Positions 1 to 13,300 of a stretch of DNA of 64,000 nucleotides are shown here, in pieces. A program made the position numbers and the translations under genes. The stretch spans positions 1,447,266 to 1,511,265 of the forward strand of contig SSBO01000002.1 of the NCBI GenBank assembly GCA_005281725.1. Reading direction: 5' to 3'. Numbering within the stretch: the first letter of the stretch is position 1; each line of letters begins with the position of its first letter. Below the pieces are notes generated by a model. The model was given only the letters and a program-made list of their open reading frames with translations, made no database searches and was not told the origin of the DNA. Source of the DNA: Wuchereria bancrofti (lineage: Eukaryota; Nematoda; Chromadorea; Rhabditida; Onchocercidae).

Positions 1-1653
1 CTCACATTGCTGGATAAAGTATCACAAATTGATTCAGAAATGAGGATACGTTTTACTTCACCACATCCTAAAGATTTTCCTCTTGAGGTATTTTCCTTCA
101 TGATGTTTTGATGTATATTACATATGTATATTAAATTTTTTGATAAGTTAATTATTAATACTTAGTAAAGGTGGGAGTAAGCCCTGATTTTATTTTCTTC
201 GAACATTTTTAAACCTAATATTCGAATCACATTTAATTGGGATTTTATAGGTGATACAACTGATAAAAGAACGTCCAAACATATGTAAACAAATCCATTT
301 GCCAGCACAAAGTGGTAGCAATATTGTATTGGATGCGATGGATCGTGGCTACAGTAGAGAAAGTTATTTAGAATTAGTTGATCGCATTAAAACCGTCTTA
401 CCAAGTAATGACATTTAACTGAAAGCTTTTTTTTTTTTTTAACTAATTTAAAACCTCTCACACATCATTTAATTCTAATATTTAGACGTATCGCTCACGA
501 GTGATTTCATAGCTGGTTTCTGTGGCGAAACCGAGGAGTGCCATCGAGAATCTCTGGACTTGATCAAACATGTTGTTTATTCTTTTTGCTACGTTTTTCC
601 GTACAGTCAAAGGGAGGTAAGCGAGCTTGGTTTTTTTTTTTTTTTTCATGAATCGTTCCTGATCAAGTACAGAATAAACAACCACAGAAAGCGGATAACC
701 ATAATAAAATTACAGAAAACCAAAGCGTATCGACATCTGAGAGATGATGTACCGAAGGAAGTGAAGGACAGACGCCATCAGGAACTGGCGAGCGCTTTCA
801 GAGAAACAGCATTAAAACATAACGAGGCTCTCGTTGGAACCAAACAATTGGTGCTTTTAGAGGAAGTATGTTTATTTCTGTTAGTGTTTATAGTGCTCAT
901 TAAAAATATATATATATATATAGGTTGGTCCCGATTTTGTTCATTTATGATTTATCACATTCCACTTTTAGTATTATGGGTAAAAGTATGCTTTGGTAAG
1001 AATATATAATAGTATAACCTGGAAAGAAAATATTTAATGGCTTGGATTATTTTGGTTAAATGTCTTATTTGCTTGATGCACCAAATGCAGTGGCAAAACT
1101 CCAGAAACTTATGCATACATTAATACTTCTTTGGTTCATCGGCTTTGGATGATTGCTACAAGTATTACTACTACTGAATTGCTCTTTTTTTTTCAGATTT
1201 CAGGATTTTTTGGTTTATTTCCTTCCTTTGTTCTTGAAGGACGATTAGCTCTTCAGGACAATTAATCACTGTTTTTCCACTATGCAACCTACTTTTCCAT
1301 TTAAATAAATTTCTCCTACAAAATAATTATGAATACTGCATTAAATTTTTGAGCATTTCTAGACAAGTAAGCGTTCTTCTGAGCATCTGCGAGGTCGAAT
1401 TGATGGCGGAGTTAGTGTTATTATCCATAAGTATTACAATGATGGTTCGGGATTGGTGGAACTAAAACCAGGCGATTATGTTGTCGTTAAGGTATGTTAA
1501 GTCAAATCAATTAAGTTGGCAGTAAGTTGACCGTAAACTATATTTTCTCTCGCTAAGAGAGGCAATCTTTTTCAGATAACATCTGCTAATTCGCAAACGC
1601 TCCAAGCCTTGACACTTCAGACGATAAAGCTAAAGGATTTCGAAAACTTGTGA
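1..1653 (+). CDS. CDK5RAP1: CDK5RAP1-like tRNA methylthiotransferase, 3' part
   Basis: Partial gene; the 5' end lies outside the window. Exons by GT-AG and phase: 1-87, 251-404, 486-616, 716-865, 1363-1491, 1576-1653, giving 242 residues ending in TGA. Seen: the radical-SAM barrel segments [27 protein letters not shown] and [15 protein letters not shown], then the [10 protein letters not shown] stretch, then a C-terminal TRAM-like region ending [17 protein letters not shown]. Known of the family: MiaB-type enzymes with two Fe-S clusters add a methylthio group at position 2 of the N6-modified A37 of tRNA; CDK5RAP1 does this in mitochondria. The N-terminal cluster-binding and CxxxCxxC regions are not in this window, so catalytic completeness cannot be judged. 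CDKAL1, the related threonylcarbamoyl enzyme, is less likely because the [10 protein letters not shown] and QTL endings are CDK5RAP1-like. Confidence 0.93.
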
Positions 1654-3524
1654 AGAGGTAATAGTGAGAAACATCTATCTACGTACAAAGTGTTGGGAAG
1701 ATAAATGGCTTACATCATATAACGCATTCAGCAAATGGAAGAAACAACTTTATCGACAAAATTTCTAGAAATTATTAGCAGAAAGGAAACAGTGATGTAA
1801 TGTAATGCTGTGTTATGTCGATTATTTATTGGACAATACTTTGCTTTATTACTAATTTTTAAATATTATGGAATTTAACAACTATATGGATTTCCATTAT
1901 TTTACCAGTATGTAGTAGTCTTAGCATGCTTCGATGCATGATCCGGTTAACTATTACGTAAATAATCGTGGTCAATGCGTCTTAGATTTGATTTTTCCGA
2001 AATGATCATAGAAATGAGAAATATGTGAACTTGTTTTTTAAGATTGATAGATCCATGGCAAGTAATACCATTGCAGACCTGAGCAGTTTTTGTTCCAAAT
2101 GTAAATCAGTTTCTACTGTGCAGGGCTGAGAAGGTTAAATGTTTCTGTTTGTCGATTTAACTTCCTGATAGTGAGATGTTAAGTTGATGAAATGCTTTAT
2201 TGAAAGTTTAGATCTTCCTCATAAAATTATCTATGTAAAAACAGGAATGCATGGTCAAAGTGCTGCGTGCTCAGCTATGCTGCAAATACTCCGCATCATT
2301 GCATCAAGAGCTGTACTGATTGCAACGCACAAACATAATTTTGCTTAGCTTTCCACCAATGTGATCGTTTTTGTTCTGCCAAAAGCAGCGTGGCAGTGTG
2401 GACTACGGGACGCTGTGGATCCCAGGAGAGACAAGTGAACAGATAAGTAAATGCATATATGAATGATGTATTCATCAACAAATCGAAATTATACACGAAA
2501 AGACAACCAGCATAAAACAAATAAGCAGTTAACTGGTCGCACAAACGAGTCATACACATATGAAGAATGTCTGTGGTGGGAGGGAGGAACGCACGGTTTG
2601 AGTAGCACCTGCCGCTGCATGCAGAGCGGTGAATCTGTGCTGAGTTCCCGACGGAACTCAATGGGACACCGGAATACCAGAGCGATAGTACAGTCTTCTA
2701 AGGTGGCAACAGCAGGGAAGGCAAGTCGGGATTTCACGCCAAGCTTGGTCAGCTGGGGATTTGAATTGCATAGCGCGTCGTTAATTTGACTTCCTGGCCG
2801 TCACAGGACGAGATAGGATATAGGGTCGGTTGTGGTTGCTTATGTGCTGTTTGTGGGGATGGGGTTGCCCTATTGTCTGGGTAGGAGTGTCGCTTTGTCT
2901 GGAAGGCTGTGCTTTTTCAAGTGCCCTGTATCATTTCATTAGTCATGTTTGACTCCGTGTCGATAATGTGCTTCATCTTTTGTGCAGTTGACCTTGTATT
3001 CTGACATCCTCCGGACATATTGGTAGGCATCTGGGACTCTTCTGCAGCTTATTTTTAGGATAGTAGAGGTAAACTATGTTATGTGTTAAGGTACTTTTCA
3101 GTGCTTAAGTCGACTGTGTCTGTAAGAAGTTTTTACAAGTGAGCATTTCAGCGTAGTAATATTATTACCTACTTAACAATATGAGCTCTTAATGATGTCT
3201 GCCTGTCACGTATTACAGCAAATGTTCGTTCATGAATGTTTACCATTGCGATAGTGGCGGTGATATATGCTGTCATAGTTGGGTGTGTGTGTATGTATGT
3301 GTGTGTGTGTGTGTATGTATGTGTGTGTGTGCGTGTGTGTGTGTGTGTGTGGTATAGTTGGGTGTTTTTGCTATACAAAACTTGTATTTGTAGAAAGAAG
3401 ATTAGAGAGAATGATATCCTTTTGCATTATTGTTACACTTACTTCGTTGGTGAATTTTCCTCCATAATTTCAGAGACTGTTTGTGGCATCAGAAATTGAA
3501 TTCAGATATAGCAGCTAAATAAAG
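1654..3524. other. Intergenic, no gene recognised
   Basis: Between the CDK5RAP1 stop and the RPS29 start. It holds AT-rich DNA, a compositionally richer block around 2290-2830 with open frames on both strands that resemble no family I know, and a TG-rich microsatellite at 3282-3351. Two TTCAG motifs between about 3468 and 3505 lie just before the RPS29 start and could be leader acceptors. Confidence 0.5.
3282..3351. repeat. TG-rich microsatellite
   Basis: Alternating (TG)n interrupted by TATG and TGCG, about 70 bp, upstream of RPS29. Open frames across it on both strands read only V/C/Y or T/H runs and are not genes. Confidence 0.95.
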
Positions 3525-3954
3525 ATGGGTCATCAGAATTTATGGTTTTCACACCCGCGCAAGTATGGCCCAGGTTCTCGTTCATGGTCAGTTACCACTA
3601 AGTTTCAATGCCACATTCGGATTTGTTTGAGTCTTTTCATGCAAAAAGTGCCGTTTTCTAGTGGAAGGCCTAAAGCTTCATTCACAGATGTTTTTGTAGG
3701 ATCATGAGTCATATAATTATATTTTCAGCCGAGTTTGTTCAAATCATCATGGGTTGATTAGGAAATATGGACTTAATATGTGTCGACGATGTTTTAGAGA
3801 GTATGCTTCCGATATTGGATTCAGAAAGGTAGGAGTCGAAAAGGGAGTAGGCACTCTCTATCCCCATGCTTTTGTTAACTTTTTTTTGTGAGAATGAATA
3901 CATTTTTAAAATTTTAAAATTACAAACAAGGAAAATTTATTTCAGCTAAATTGA
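3525..3954 (+). CDS. RPS29: 40S ribosomal protein uS14 (RPS29)
   Basis: Complete three-exon gene: 3525-3586, 3729-3828, 3946-3954 (codons L, N, stop). The product is 56 residues, exactly the family length. Seen: the start [20 protein letters not shown], then CRVC and CRRC, the two halves of the zinc finger conserved in this protein, and the terminus GFRKLN. The first cysteine is made by a codon split across intron 1 (TG|C), so reading through the intron gives a false 60-residue frame. The protein binds 18S rRNA in the head of the small subunit. A poly(A) signal AATAAA lies at 4092. The downstream gene begins 444 bp later on the same strand. Confidence 0.98.
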
Positions 3955-4091
3955 CGAGCAGCGAAAAAGAAGAAATATAATCACGATTTGCTTTTCCTCG
4001 TATTCTTTTGTAACATTTAATTATGATCGGTTTTTTTTTTCTTATCTTGTAATGTCTCCTTTATTCTTTTGTAATGCTAACTTTTCCTTGA

Positions 4092-4097
4092 AATAAA
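4092..4097 (+). promoter_or_regulatory. Poly(A) signal of RPS29
   Basis: AATAAA 138 bp after the RPS29 stop and 302 bp before the TRAPPC11 start. Confidence 0.6.
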
Positions 4098-4398
4098 GTT
4101 TAAATGTTATTTTTGTTGCGCGTATTCATGGCAATTAATTATGCGTACCTACCCGTTCTGCAATATTCCATTTACAACATTTTTTAAATAGGTAGTTTTA
4201 AGTGGACTTCAAGGATTTATTTGGTTGTTAGATTTGGGGATCTTTTGCTATGCACGTTGCATTATTTTGCTCTAGGACGTCCAGGCGGCGCTGGTTGCAT
4301 TCAGTTACGTCAAATGCTGAATGTTCGACTTTTATCCCCTAGGATGTACACTTTGATTGTAAGGACGACTCGACAGTCAATGTATTTTAGTGGTAAGG

Positions 4399-7300
4399 AT
4401 GGATAGTGGTGATATTCCGGAAGTGTTGGTTGCCAATCGGCAAAATCAACTTATCTTCCTGACAGGACTAGATATCGTCAATAATAGATCTCATGCAGCT
4501 GTCTTCTCGGCCTTTACGGTAAATCGGGAACAAGACCGTCCACCAATTGATTTTGTTATGCTAGATGGCACCCAGACGTTTTGCGAATCAAAAGCACATC
4601 AACAGACGGTATTATTTGAAATGATATAATAAAGTAGGAATTGGGGTTGGAGGAAACAGAAGACGAGAATGGATTGGAAAATTGTGTAGACAAGGACTGT
4701 GAACATTTTAGGTGTCGAATTTTTCGTATGGATTTATTAAAGTGGATTGGTTCAAGAAATATGTTAGAGACTTGCCGTCCGTTATCGTACTGTTTGCTGA
4801 TTTGGATTGGGATCATCCATCGTGGAATGAGAAAGCCACGGAATGCGAATCGAAGATTTCATCGCTTAGGTTATATTGACTTTACTGCATGGATTCAGTT
4901 CAGAAACTTTCAATTCCAGTTTGAAATTCTCACTCGGAATGCGGAATTCTTTGTATTATATTTTACCTCAGACACATGTTGTTTCCATTCAAGAGTGCGA
5001 TAAGATCAGAGTCACTGTCAACAAAATGATTAAAGGGAAAGTGGATTTAATTTTTTGTTTAAAATGACGGTATGGTTATGGTATAACTGAAATGCACTGT
5101 AGGACAAGCATTGGAAGTCATGCAACTCGGATTTGCATTGTACTACTACAGCAAATTCAGCCAATGGACAGTCCATTAGCTGTGGAAAGAACAGCTAAAC
5201 TATGTCAGCTATGTCAGCTTCCAACGAAACAACTGTTCATTCTAACCGCTGGCGAACGAATGTTTTCATCGGTTTTAAGGTTTTCTTTCGTTTACTTCTT
5301 CCCTTAACTTATTTTTTCGACCCTGTTTGCTCTAAGGACGTGAGATTGGGTTACTTTAGTTTTTATATTTATTCCTACTCTCTAAATATAGATATTTGAC
5401 AATATGACTCAACCATTCCTTTTTTTAGCATGGAAAATGGTTTCAATTTATGAGACGGTTTCTTGTTAAACCATAAGTTTAATAGCATTGTGCATTCCAC
5501 TTTTCTAGGCTTGAAACCGCATTCCATGAATTAGCGCAAGCATTCTATCAACAGTGTCTGAAATCAATCCGTGCGCGATCAATACCAAATAATTTTTCGA
5601 ATCTTATCATCCGTCAACAGTTTAAACTGGCATTCATCTCGGAATTACGACAAGACACACACACGGCACTTAGGTCATCACTTTTTTAGTCATTTATTCC
5701 TCTCACTTTTCTGCATCAATAAATTACTTTCGAGATCAATAGTTCTGTAGTAATTAAATATTTCAAATAGCTATAGTGTAACGTTTCTGTCGTGATACGT
5801 TTTTTCGTCAGCTCACATTTTTCTCATATTTTTGGTTTTTAGGACAGAAACATAAAATGAATGATTTTATGTGTCAAATTTCCTCTGCTATTCATTTTAT
5901 AGCTTGAGTTTTTGCCGTATCGATTGGTTTCAGATGTCTTGATAAAACGCCTGAACAGAATTTTTCTCTCCAAAATGCTTATTCAGTATATTGTTTTGTT
6001 TAAAATATCATTTCTTCTCCAACTGTTTGAATTGTCTGGAATCAGCATAGAAAGTTTGTGTGCTATGGTTGGGATGTATGATTTTGGATTTTTGAAAATT
6101 TATATACTAAAAAGGCAAGCAAATAGGTTCTTCATTTATTGCTGGTTTTGTTTCTCCAGATAGTTTTCATTTCAAATGCTTCTTTGTTAGAAACACTAAG
6201 ATAGTATTTGGACTTGTTTTGTTAAAAACAAATTAAAAAATTACCATCTGATTTTATTGAGTCACTTTATCTATTCCAGACCTTTTGCTTTTTATATTTA
6301 TTTTTGTGATTTTGCTTTCATCTTTTTATATGCCAAAGAATGTTACTATAAATGGTGTTGTGATTGTTAAAAGTTCTTTTTTTTTTTTTCATTTCCTAAA
6401 ACTTATTTTAGACATTACAAGCTAGCATATCAGCATTGTACCGAGTGCGAAATCGTCGATAGTGAAATATTTGAATTGCGCGCAGTGGCCGGACTCCTGA
6501 ATTATAAGGTCAATTTCACTTTTTTCACGATCCTTCCATGCTTTACATTCCTTATCATTTTTGATGAAATATGCAATTGTACTGAAAGTGATTATTTTGG
6601 TGGAATATAGCGGAGAGATTTCCAAGAAATCTATTAGTCGAAAAAATTAAAGGGACATTCTAAATGATACATCTTTATATTAATTCCAGATATGTCAATT
6701 ATCATTTTTTCACAGTGCAGCATTAGAGGCATTAGCACAGCAACGACGACATAATAACACATTTTTCTGCTTACCTCCAGGTTCGTATCCATCCCCAGCC
6801 ACAGCATCAATTGAACATTTATTATGGAAAGGCAAACAGGTCTTGTTCTATGTTTTTGGCTTCAACTTTTGTGACTTTTGGTTTTCATGATTTCATGTTT
6901 CGTTTCAAACATTCTCGCATATCTCATGCATTAGGTTTATTTTAGTGTTCGTTATTTGCGAATTTGTTTGAACGAGCCGTCATAGGTGGTTTGGTTGCTG
7001 TGTCAACTCAACATCCTGGAATGTATCTTCAAGCAGCAGCTTATTACTATCGGCAAGCAAACGAAGCTATTACCGCTTTAAATACTTCACAGTTAACTGG
7101 GTCAGTTTATCCTAGTCTTGACCCATTGGTTCCAACTACAGTTTTTTATGGACAAAGGCCATGGAGGGCAGCTACGGAAGATGGCAGTCTGTCGGATCCG
7201 GAAACTGAAAAAAATGCCGTCATCGCACTTGAAGTTAGTTTATTATATCTTTCGTAACATATAATTACACTCTATTGGTTTTACTACCGTAACACGTGGC

Positions 7301-10300
7301 CTTAATGGTCAAAAACAATGCACTTTAGTGTTTAAATGAATGAATTAAATGTTACTTCAGTTACGATGTTCTCCAAATCATGATCGATCTATTGCTCTAC
7401 TCTCCTCTGCAATGTCCCAGTTCAAGAAATACAAATGTTTACGAATGCAGCGTTACATGATGCTCTTGTTATCAGATGAATACTTCATAACAGGTCAATA
7501 CGTCAAAGCTTTGCAGGTAGTTCTTATGATGGTTGCTTTCTTGTATTTACCAGATTTTTGATCTTCTTTAATTTCAGTTTGCATCACATTTAATTTGGGA
7601 ATGTCGTCGGGAAGGTTTTATGCAGCCAATTACGACGCTGCTTCTACGTGCTCTTGTATGTGCATTTCGAGTAGCAGACGTGAAGGAATTTATGACACTT
7701 AGTATGCAAATGCTTAATTTACGCTCATTTCCGACTTTTGCTTCCATTACGGAACAGATTATGGCAAATATTGAACTGATTCGTCAAGGCTTTCCACCTC
7801 ATGTACCTATCCCAAATGCTAGTATATCTTCGGCCGAGGTTCATTATTTATTACATTTTATTTATTACGCTAAATTGTTAACTTATCTGGTGTATTCAGA
7901 CGAACAAATGAGTGACTTGAACTTTCTAACAAGTACTCATTTTTCACTGCACTTTTATTCTATAAGATATCGAAATATTCCTGTCTTTTGAGAAGGATCG
8001 GAACCACTCACAGATTCTATCATAAAATATTGGATTTCATACATAAGCATTCTTTAATGAATTTAAATAAAAATTACGAACCAAAATATAGATAGATAAA
8101 TAGATTCACATCATTTCGGATATTTTAAAATACTTTCATCAACTTTGAAGATAGAGACATGTCAACATCTTTGGAAGATGGCATTTGCTGAACGTGTATT
8201 TTTTTCGATAAGCGCACCCCGTATTGATGCATTTATTCGTGCTCGTGTTGCTTTTCTTAACAATACAACAGAAACTGTTCATGTTAATTCATTAATTTTT
8301 CTTATGGTAATTTTGTCTGTTTTCTCTAACGTTTTTGGTTCTGTATTTAATATAAGGATTTATGATACTTATTTCAGTAATACTAGCAAGTGGGTAATTT
8401 TCTATGATTTTAAAGAGCGAAAATGTGATCATTTCTTGAAGTTACCTCTCAACTTATTTATCATTATATAAATATTTGTAAATCATCATAAACTGTCATT
8501 TAGGTGGCCCTCTCATCATACTCTAGTAAAACGATCTTTTTCGAAAGAATGAAAATTACTGTCAGCGATGGGAGTAAGGAAACAGGGGAGTTGCCACTAT
8601 ATGAATTTACCGAAGACAATGTCGAAATTAGTCCAAGGAAGGAAACGGTCAAAATGTACAAGATATCATTACCTCAGTCATGTTGTACGAGTGCCAGGCA
8701 ACTTATAGTAATGATCCTTCTTAGTTTTTCTGTTTGTATTCATTCGTTTTCGTTCTTACTTATTCCTGTAAAAATCATCTTTCAGAAACAAGACTTAATA
8801 TATATACATATAGAGAGAGAGCAGAACTTCTTTTTTGAAGATGAACGGGTTGAGCTTGGAAATGGGTTCCATACATTCATCTGTTTATGGCACAATGGAT
8901 TGGGATGCTCAGTCGTTGTCGTATGGCACTTATGATAATTCCTACATGAATTCTATATTAGACGCATGTGTCGGTCAGACGATACTTAAGTAAGTTTGAT
9001 ATCTCTCTACATTTTTGTCTCTTTATTAATTTCATTATTATTCTTTTTTAATATTATGATATTGTCTTTATCGTGAATGTTTCAAGTTGTTTTTTGTCAG
9101 AATCGAACCTCGTGAAGCTTATTTTCGCCTTGAAGGAACTGATCAAAGTGAAGCACTACTTGGTGAAATTGCGACAATACCGCTGTCATTTATATGTGAG
9201 GAAAATAGTCCGATAGAAAGTATTAGGTATAATTATTCTTATTTTTTTTTCTAACCATATTGAATTTTCTGAAAAATGCTACTGCAGATTGGATTGGTGT
9301 TTGGATACTAAGGAAGAGATGGTTGGTACCGTGGTTTTCGTCGACGAGGAAAATCGGTTTGTTCCGAACGGTACAAAAGTTTTAAAATGCAGTAACTCTC
9401 AAATTCCACCATTTAAGGTCAAAACTTCATTTTGTTAAAGTTTATATTTCTCCATTTTTTAATCTGTTCGACAATGTAAATGTTTCTATGCTGTATAGTT
9501 TTAAATCATCCACGCTTCATGCATCGGAAGTCTCAAATATCAGTAAGCGTGTGCTTCAGCTGAATTTGCGTCTAAACGTTAAAAATGTAGAAACAGTGGT
9601 TTTCCAGGTTCAGTTGAATATAAGATACTGCAGTCAGACCATCTGCTCGACAAATATGTCGGTAACGGTATGTTTTTAGATGTCTTACTGTTTCGCGGAA
9701 TAAACGTTCTTTACGGCGAATCTCTGTTGTTGAAGGTCTCTATATCGCTGGACGACATGACGGTGCAGAAACGTTTCTTAGTATATTTGCGGTCAAGATC
9801 TCCATTCGATGTCGAGAGCAAAATACTGACTATAAACGTTAGTGCTTATTCTCATAAGATAGCTTTAATTGATGGAACAAATCAAACAGGTCATCTAACT
9901 TTCTGCCCGGCGGATTATGTACTGACTGCTTTTATCTTTGTAGTTATGGGCATAACGATGAAGCTAACGCAAGTGATTGCAATATCTTTTCATCTTGCAT
10001 TTCTCACTTTTTCTCTCAAAGATTAGCTTTGTGCCTTGCAGAATGATGTGATTGAAAATCCGCTTGCGGAAACCAATTTCTTTATTCGGACAAACATAAC
10101 AACAGTGGCAGATATGGTTATTTCGGACATATCATGGAAAGCGGTATGTTAATGTTGTATTGTTAAGTGTTATTAATAGATGTTTCATCACAGTAATAAT
10201 TAAACACAGAATTTGTAGCAAACATGAGGATGATTTATTAAATTATTTTGATTCTTGAGAAGCAAATTGTGTGAACATGATATTAGTTTGTTCGTTCAGC

Positions 10301-13300
10301 AACATCAATGTTTCTATTTTGTCTAGTTTTAAATCTTTCACTGCTTCATTCATTAGAACTTTCAGTTAAGTATCAGTTAAGCATTTAGCTGAATTTGCGT
10401 TTAAAATTGTTCCCTTGAATTATATTTCTAATTATTTAAAAGCCTCGGCAATAATTAGTAGTGAAATCGGAAAATTTTCACATAAACTCAGCATCTGATG
10501 TGTTATATCGGAAACATTCTTTTAAATTTCGACATGCACATTTTTCTTTATTATAACTAAAATTGACATCATAAGATCAGAACTATAATCAACGATTCAG
10601 CCATATCTAAGTTGACAGTAGTGCTAGAAGTGGGATAAGATCAAAATCAGAAGCAGATCTTTTGAAATTTGATATTATACTGATACAGTTCATCATTTGT
10701 AACATTTTTAATTCTGTTCATTGCTGTAGAGAAGATTTTCAAAATCACTGTCATCACTCTTTGACAAATGTGAACTTCAAATTCTGTGAACTGTTGAATG
10801 GTTGCAAAACTTGTCTTCGATTATTATTATTATTATTGTCATTATCATTATTATTACTATTATTAATTAGATTTTAGGGTACTGGAATGGAAACTGATAA
10901 AGACGAAAAAATTTTGCTGAAAGGTAAGTGGTAAACTTATGTTCTTTATGTTGTGGTATCTTGCAAAACTAATTTAGATGTTGTAGATGAAATCTGCTGC
11001 CTTGAGAGCGATGTAATAACTGTTTCTTCACCTGTACGATTTTCGCTGAAAGCAGAAAGTAAGCGATGTGATTTGGGTGAAATATATATACGTTGGAGAA
11101 GGTTAATTTAGATCTAATAAAATTATTTAAATTGTATCATCGTAGAGTGTATAAAGAAGTTTATTAGTTAATTATGTACAGTTTACTTTTGAAATGGTCC
11201 AAACCATTTCCAACATAATTTGAACAAGCTATATCACAGGAATACTTTACTGGATGGTTGGGTTCTGTCCCAGCTTAGCACTGGATCTGTTCTTGTGAAA
11301 AATTCTCCACTATCAGTTGAAGCGCATCCTCGAACTTCTTATCTCATCGTACGAACAGCAATTCCAGTTATTTTTACAATTCGAAATCTGTATGACAAAG
11401 TGATCGATCTGCAGATGATGTTAGAATTGGCGGATGTATTCGTGTTCGCTGGCAACAAAAAGGTTAGATTGCTGTCTTCTCTACACTGATATTTCAGAAT
11501 TTCCAAATGGTTTTTTAATGCGTCTGTTTAGATGTTTGTTGGTGATTTGAAATGTTGGAGCATGTTATGATGACATAGCCATAACCAACATAGTTCGAGC
11601 TATGCGCTGTCACTTGGTAAATCTAACTAATTCAAATTGTATGGTGGTAGTTGATAAATCTAATCGGTTCAAATTGTATCACGATAATTGATAAGTCTAG
11701 CTTTAGCTAAGTAGTGTATTTGCTGATAGAAACAATTAATATTTGGTTATAAAAGTACAGCAGTACTGTAGAATTATCAATTTATTCCATCAACCACCAC
11801 TCTCGCTTTCCTTCTTACAACTTTATGTTTCACATTAAACTTTCCCTGTAACGGTTAATTTCGCTGAAATTTTCGTGACCATTAGTTCCTATTCAGGTAA
11901 AATCATGTATTTCAAAACTAAGTTCCATTTCGTTCTTAATTCAACATTGCTTTCAGTGTTTTTATTTCAGTTTCTCAATTTTTGATCTATTTTTACAATT
12001 CATCTAATTAATTTGTTTTTCTAAAATTTGGAGATGGCTTTTGAAAGAAAGTTTTATTTTGTATATACCAAGTTTTATCCTCAGGAACGGCTGTAAAGCA
12101 TGTCTGTCAGTTGAATCGAAAATAGAGCAGTATTTTTCTAGGAAATAGAAAAAAATGGAATGCACCGTTAATTATTTAAGATTTATTTTCGGAAGCGTGG
12201 ATTGGCGGTGTCATTTTTTTTTTTGGTTTCCTTAAATTGATCTCAAAATTGTTAAGTCTACTTTGCTCTATACATGTTTCCGTATTATTTCATTGTCACT
12301 TTGAATCATTGCAATTTTTTCTATTGGCTGATCTCCGCACTGATCTCTTGTTTATGGTATATGTATACTCACGCAAATACCTACAAATACATGTTCCCCA
12401 CAAGAGTTATTGACGAATTATGTTCAGTTGCTTCATTTTTTTGCTGAGAAGTACCTGTTTAAAAAAAATGCATATGAACATTCAGAGGACAGAGACAGAA
12501 GAATTAAAGTCGTTCATTTTAATTGCACTAAATTTTCTGTGAATTGGAAAGATAGAAATAGTGTGCCTTATAAAGTGAGATTAGATAACAATTGAGAATT
12601 TAATTTTATATTCTAATCTTCCATTGTATGGCGTACAATCACACTGGTATATTAAGGAGAATCCATCTCAGGGATCCCTTTTCGGAAAACAGATTATCTT
12701 ATTAATTAAAACTAATAAAAAACTTTTGTAGTTAAATTTACTAAATTTATTGTATTGTCGCAGTCATCTGTCTGCCAAATAAATATGTACTGATTTGAAT
12801 TTACTGAAATTCGGGACTTCGAGAAATTCCTTTTCAGAAGATGGATGTATTGCTCTGTACTTTCACACACCGCTCTCAAAGGCTTATTATCCAGTTTAAA
12901 TTTTCCATGTCTCATCTTTTTGACATGAATGTGAGAATAGCTTACTCAACTCGCTGAAATTTATGTTTTTTTCATTTCTGGAAAAAATTTTTTCATTTTT
13001 ATTTGGTAGAACAGTAATATTTGTTCTGACCCGGAAGTGGTCATTTTATCCTTATTCTTTAACTGACTCATCTGTTCATTATTTTGCTAAGAAGTGGTGG
13101 TTTATAATCATTAAAAGCTTATCTGAAAACTGATCAGTGTCCTTTTTTCTTCGCTGCGCCATTTAACTTAACATTAATGGGACTGAATTTTGAGTTATCG
13201 GTTCAACTGCTGCTTTGACAAGAAGAATGTCTCATATGAGTAATCAATTTCAGAAAGATTTTGATAAAAATATATGTTAAAAAACTGAGCAAATTGATGT

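Noticed and set aside
3169..3499. Cys/Val-rich and His/Thr-rich frames
   Set aside because: Translations of the TG microsatellite.
12410..12595. 61-codon frame inside TRAPPC11 intron 20
   Set aside because: The protein is continuous across this intron in relatives and the frame matches nothing.
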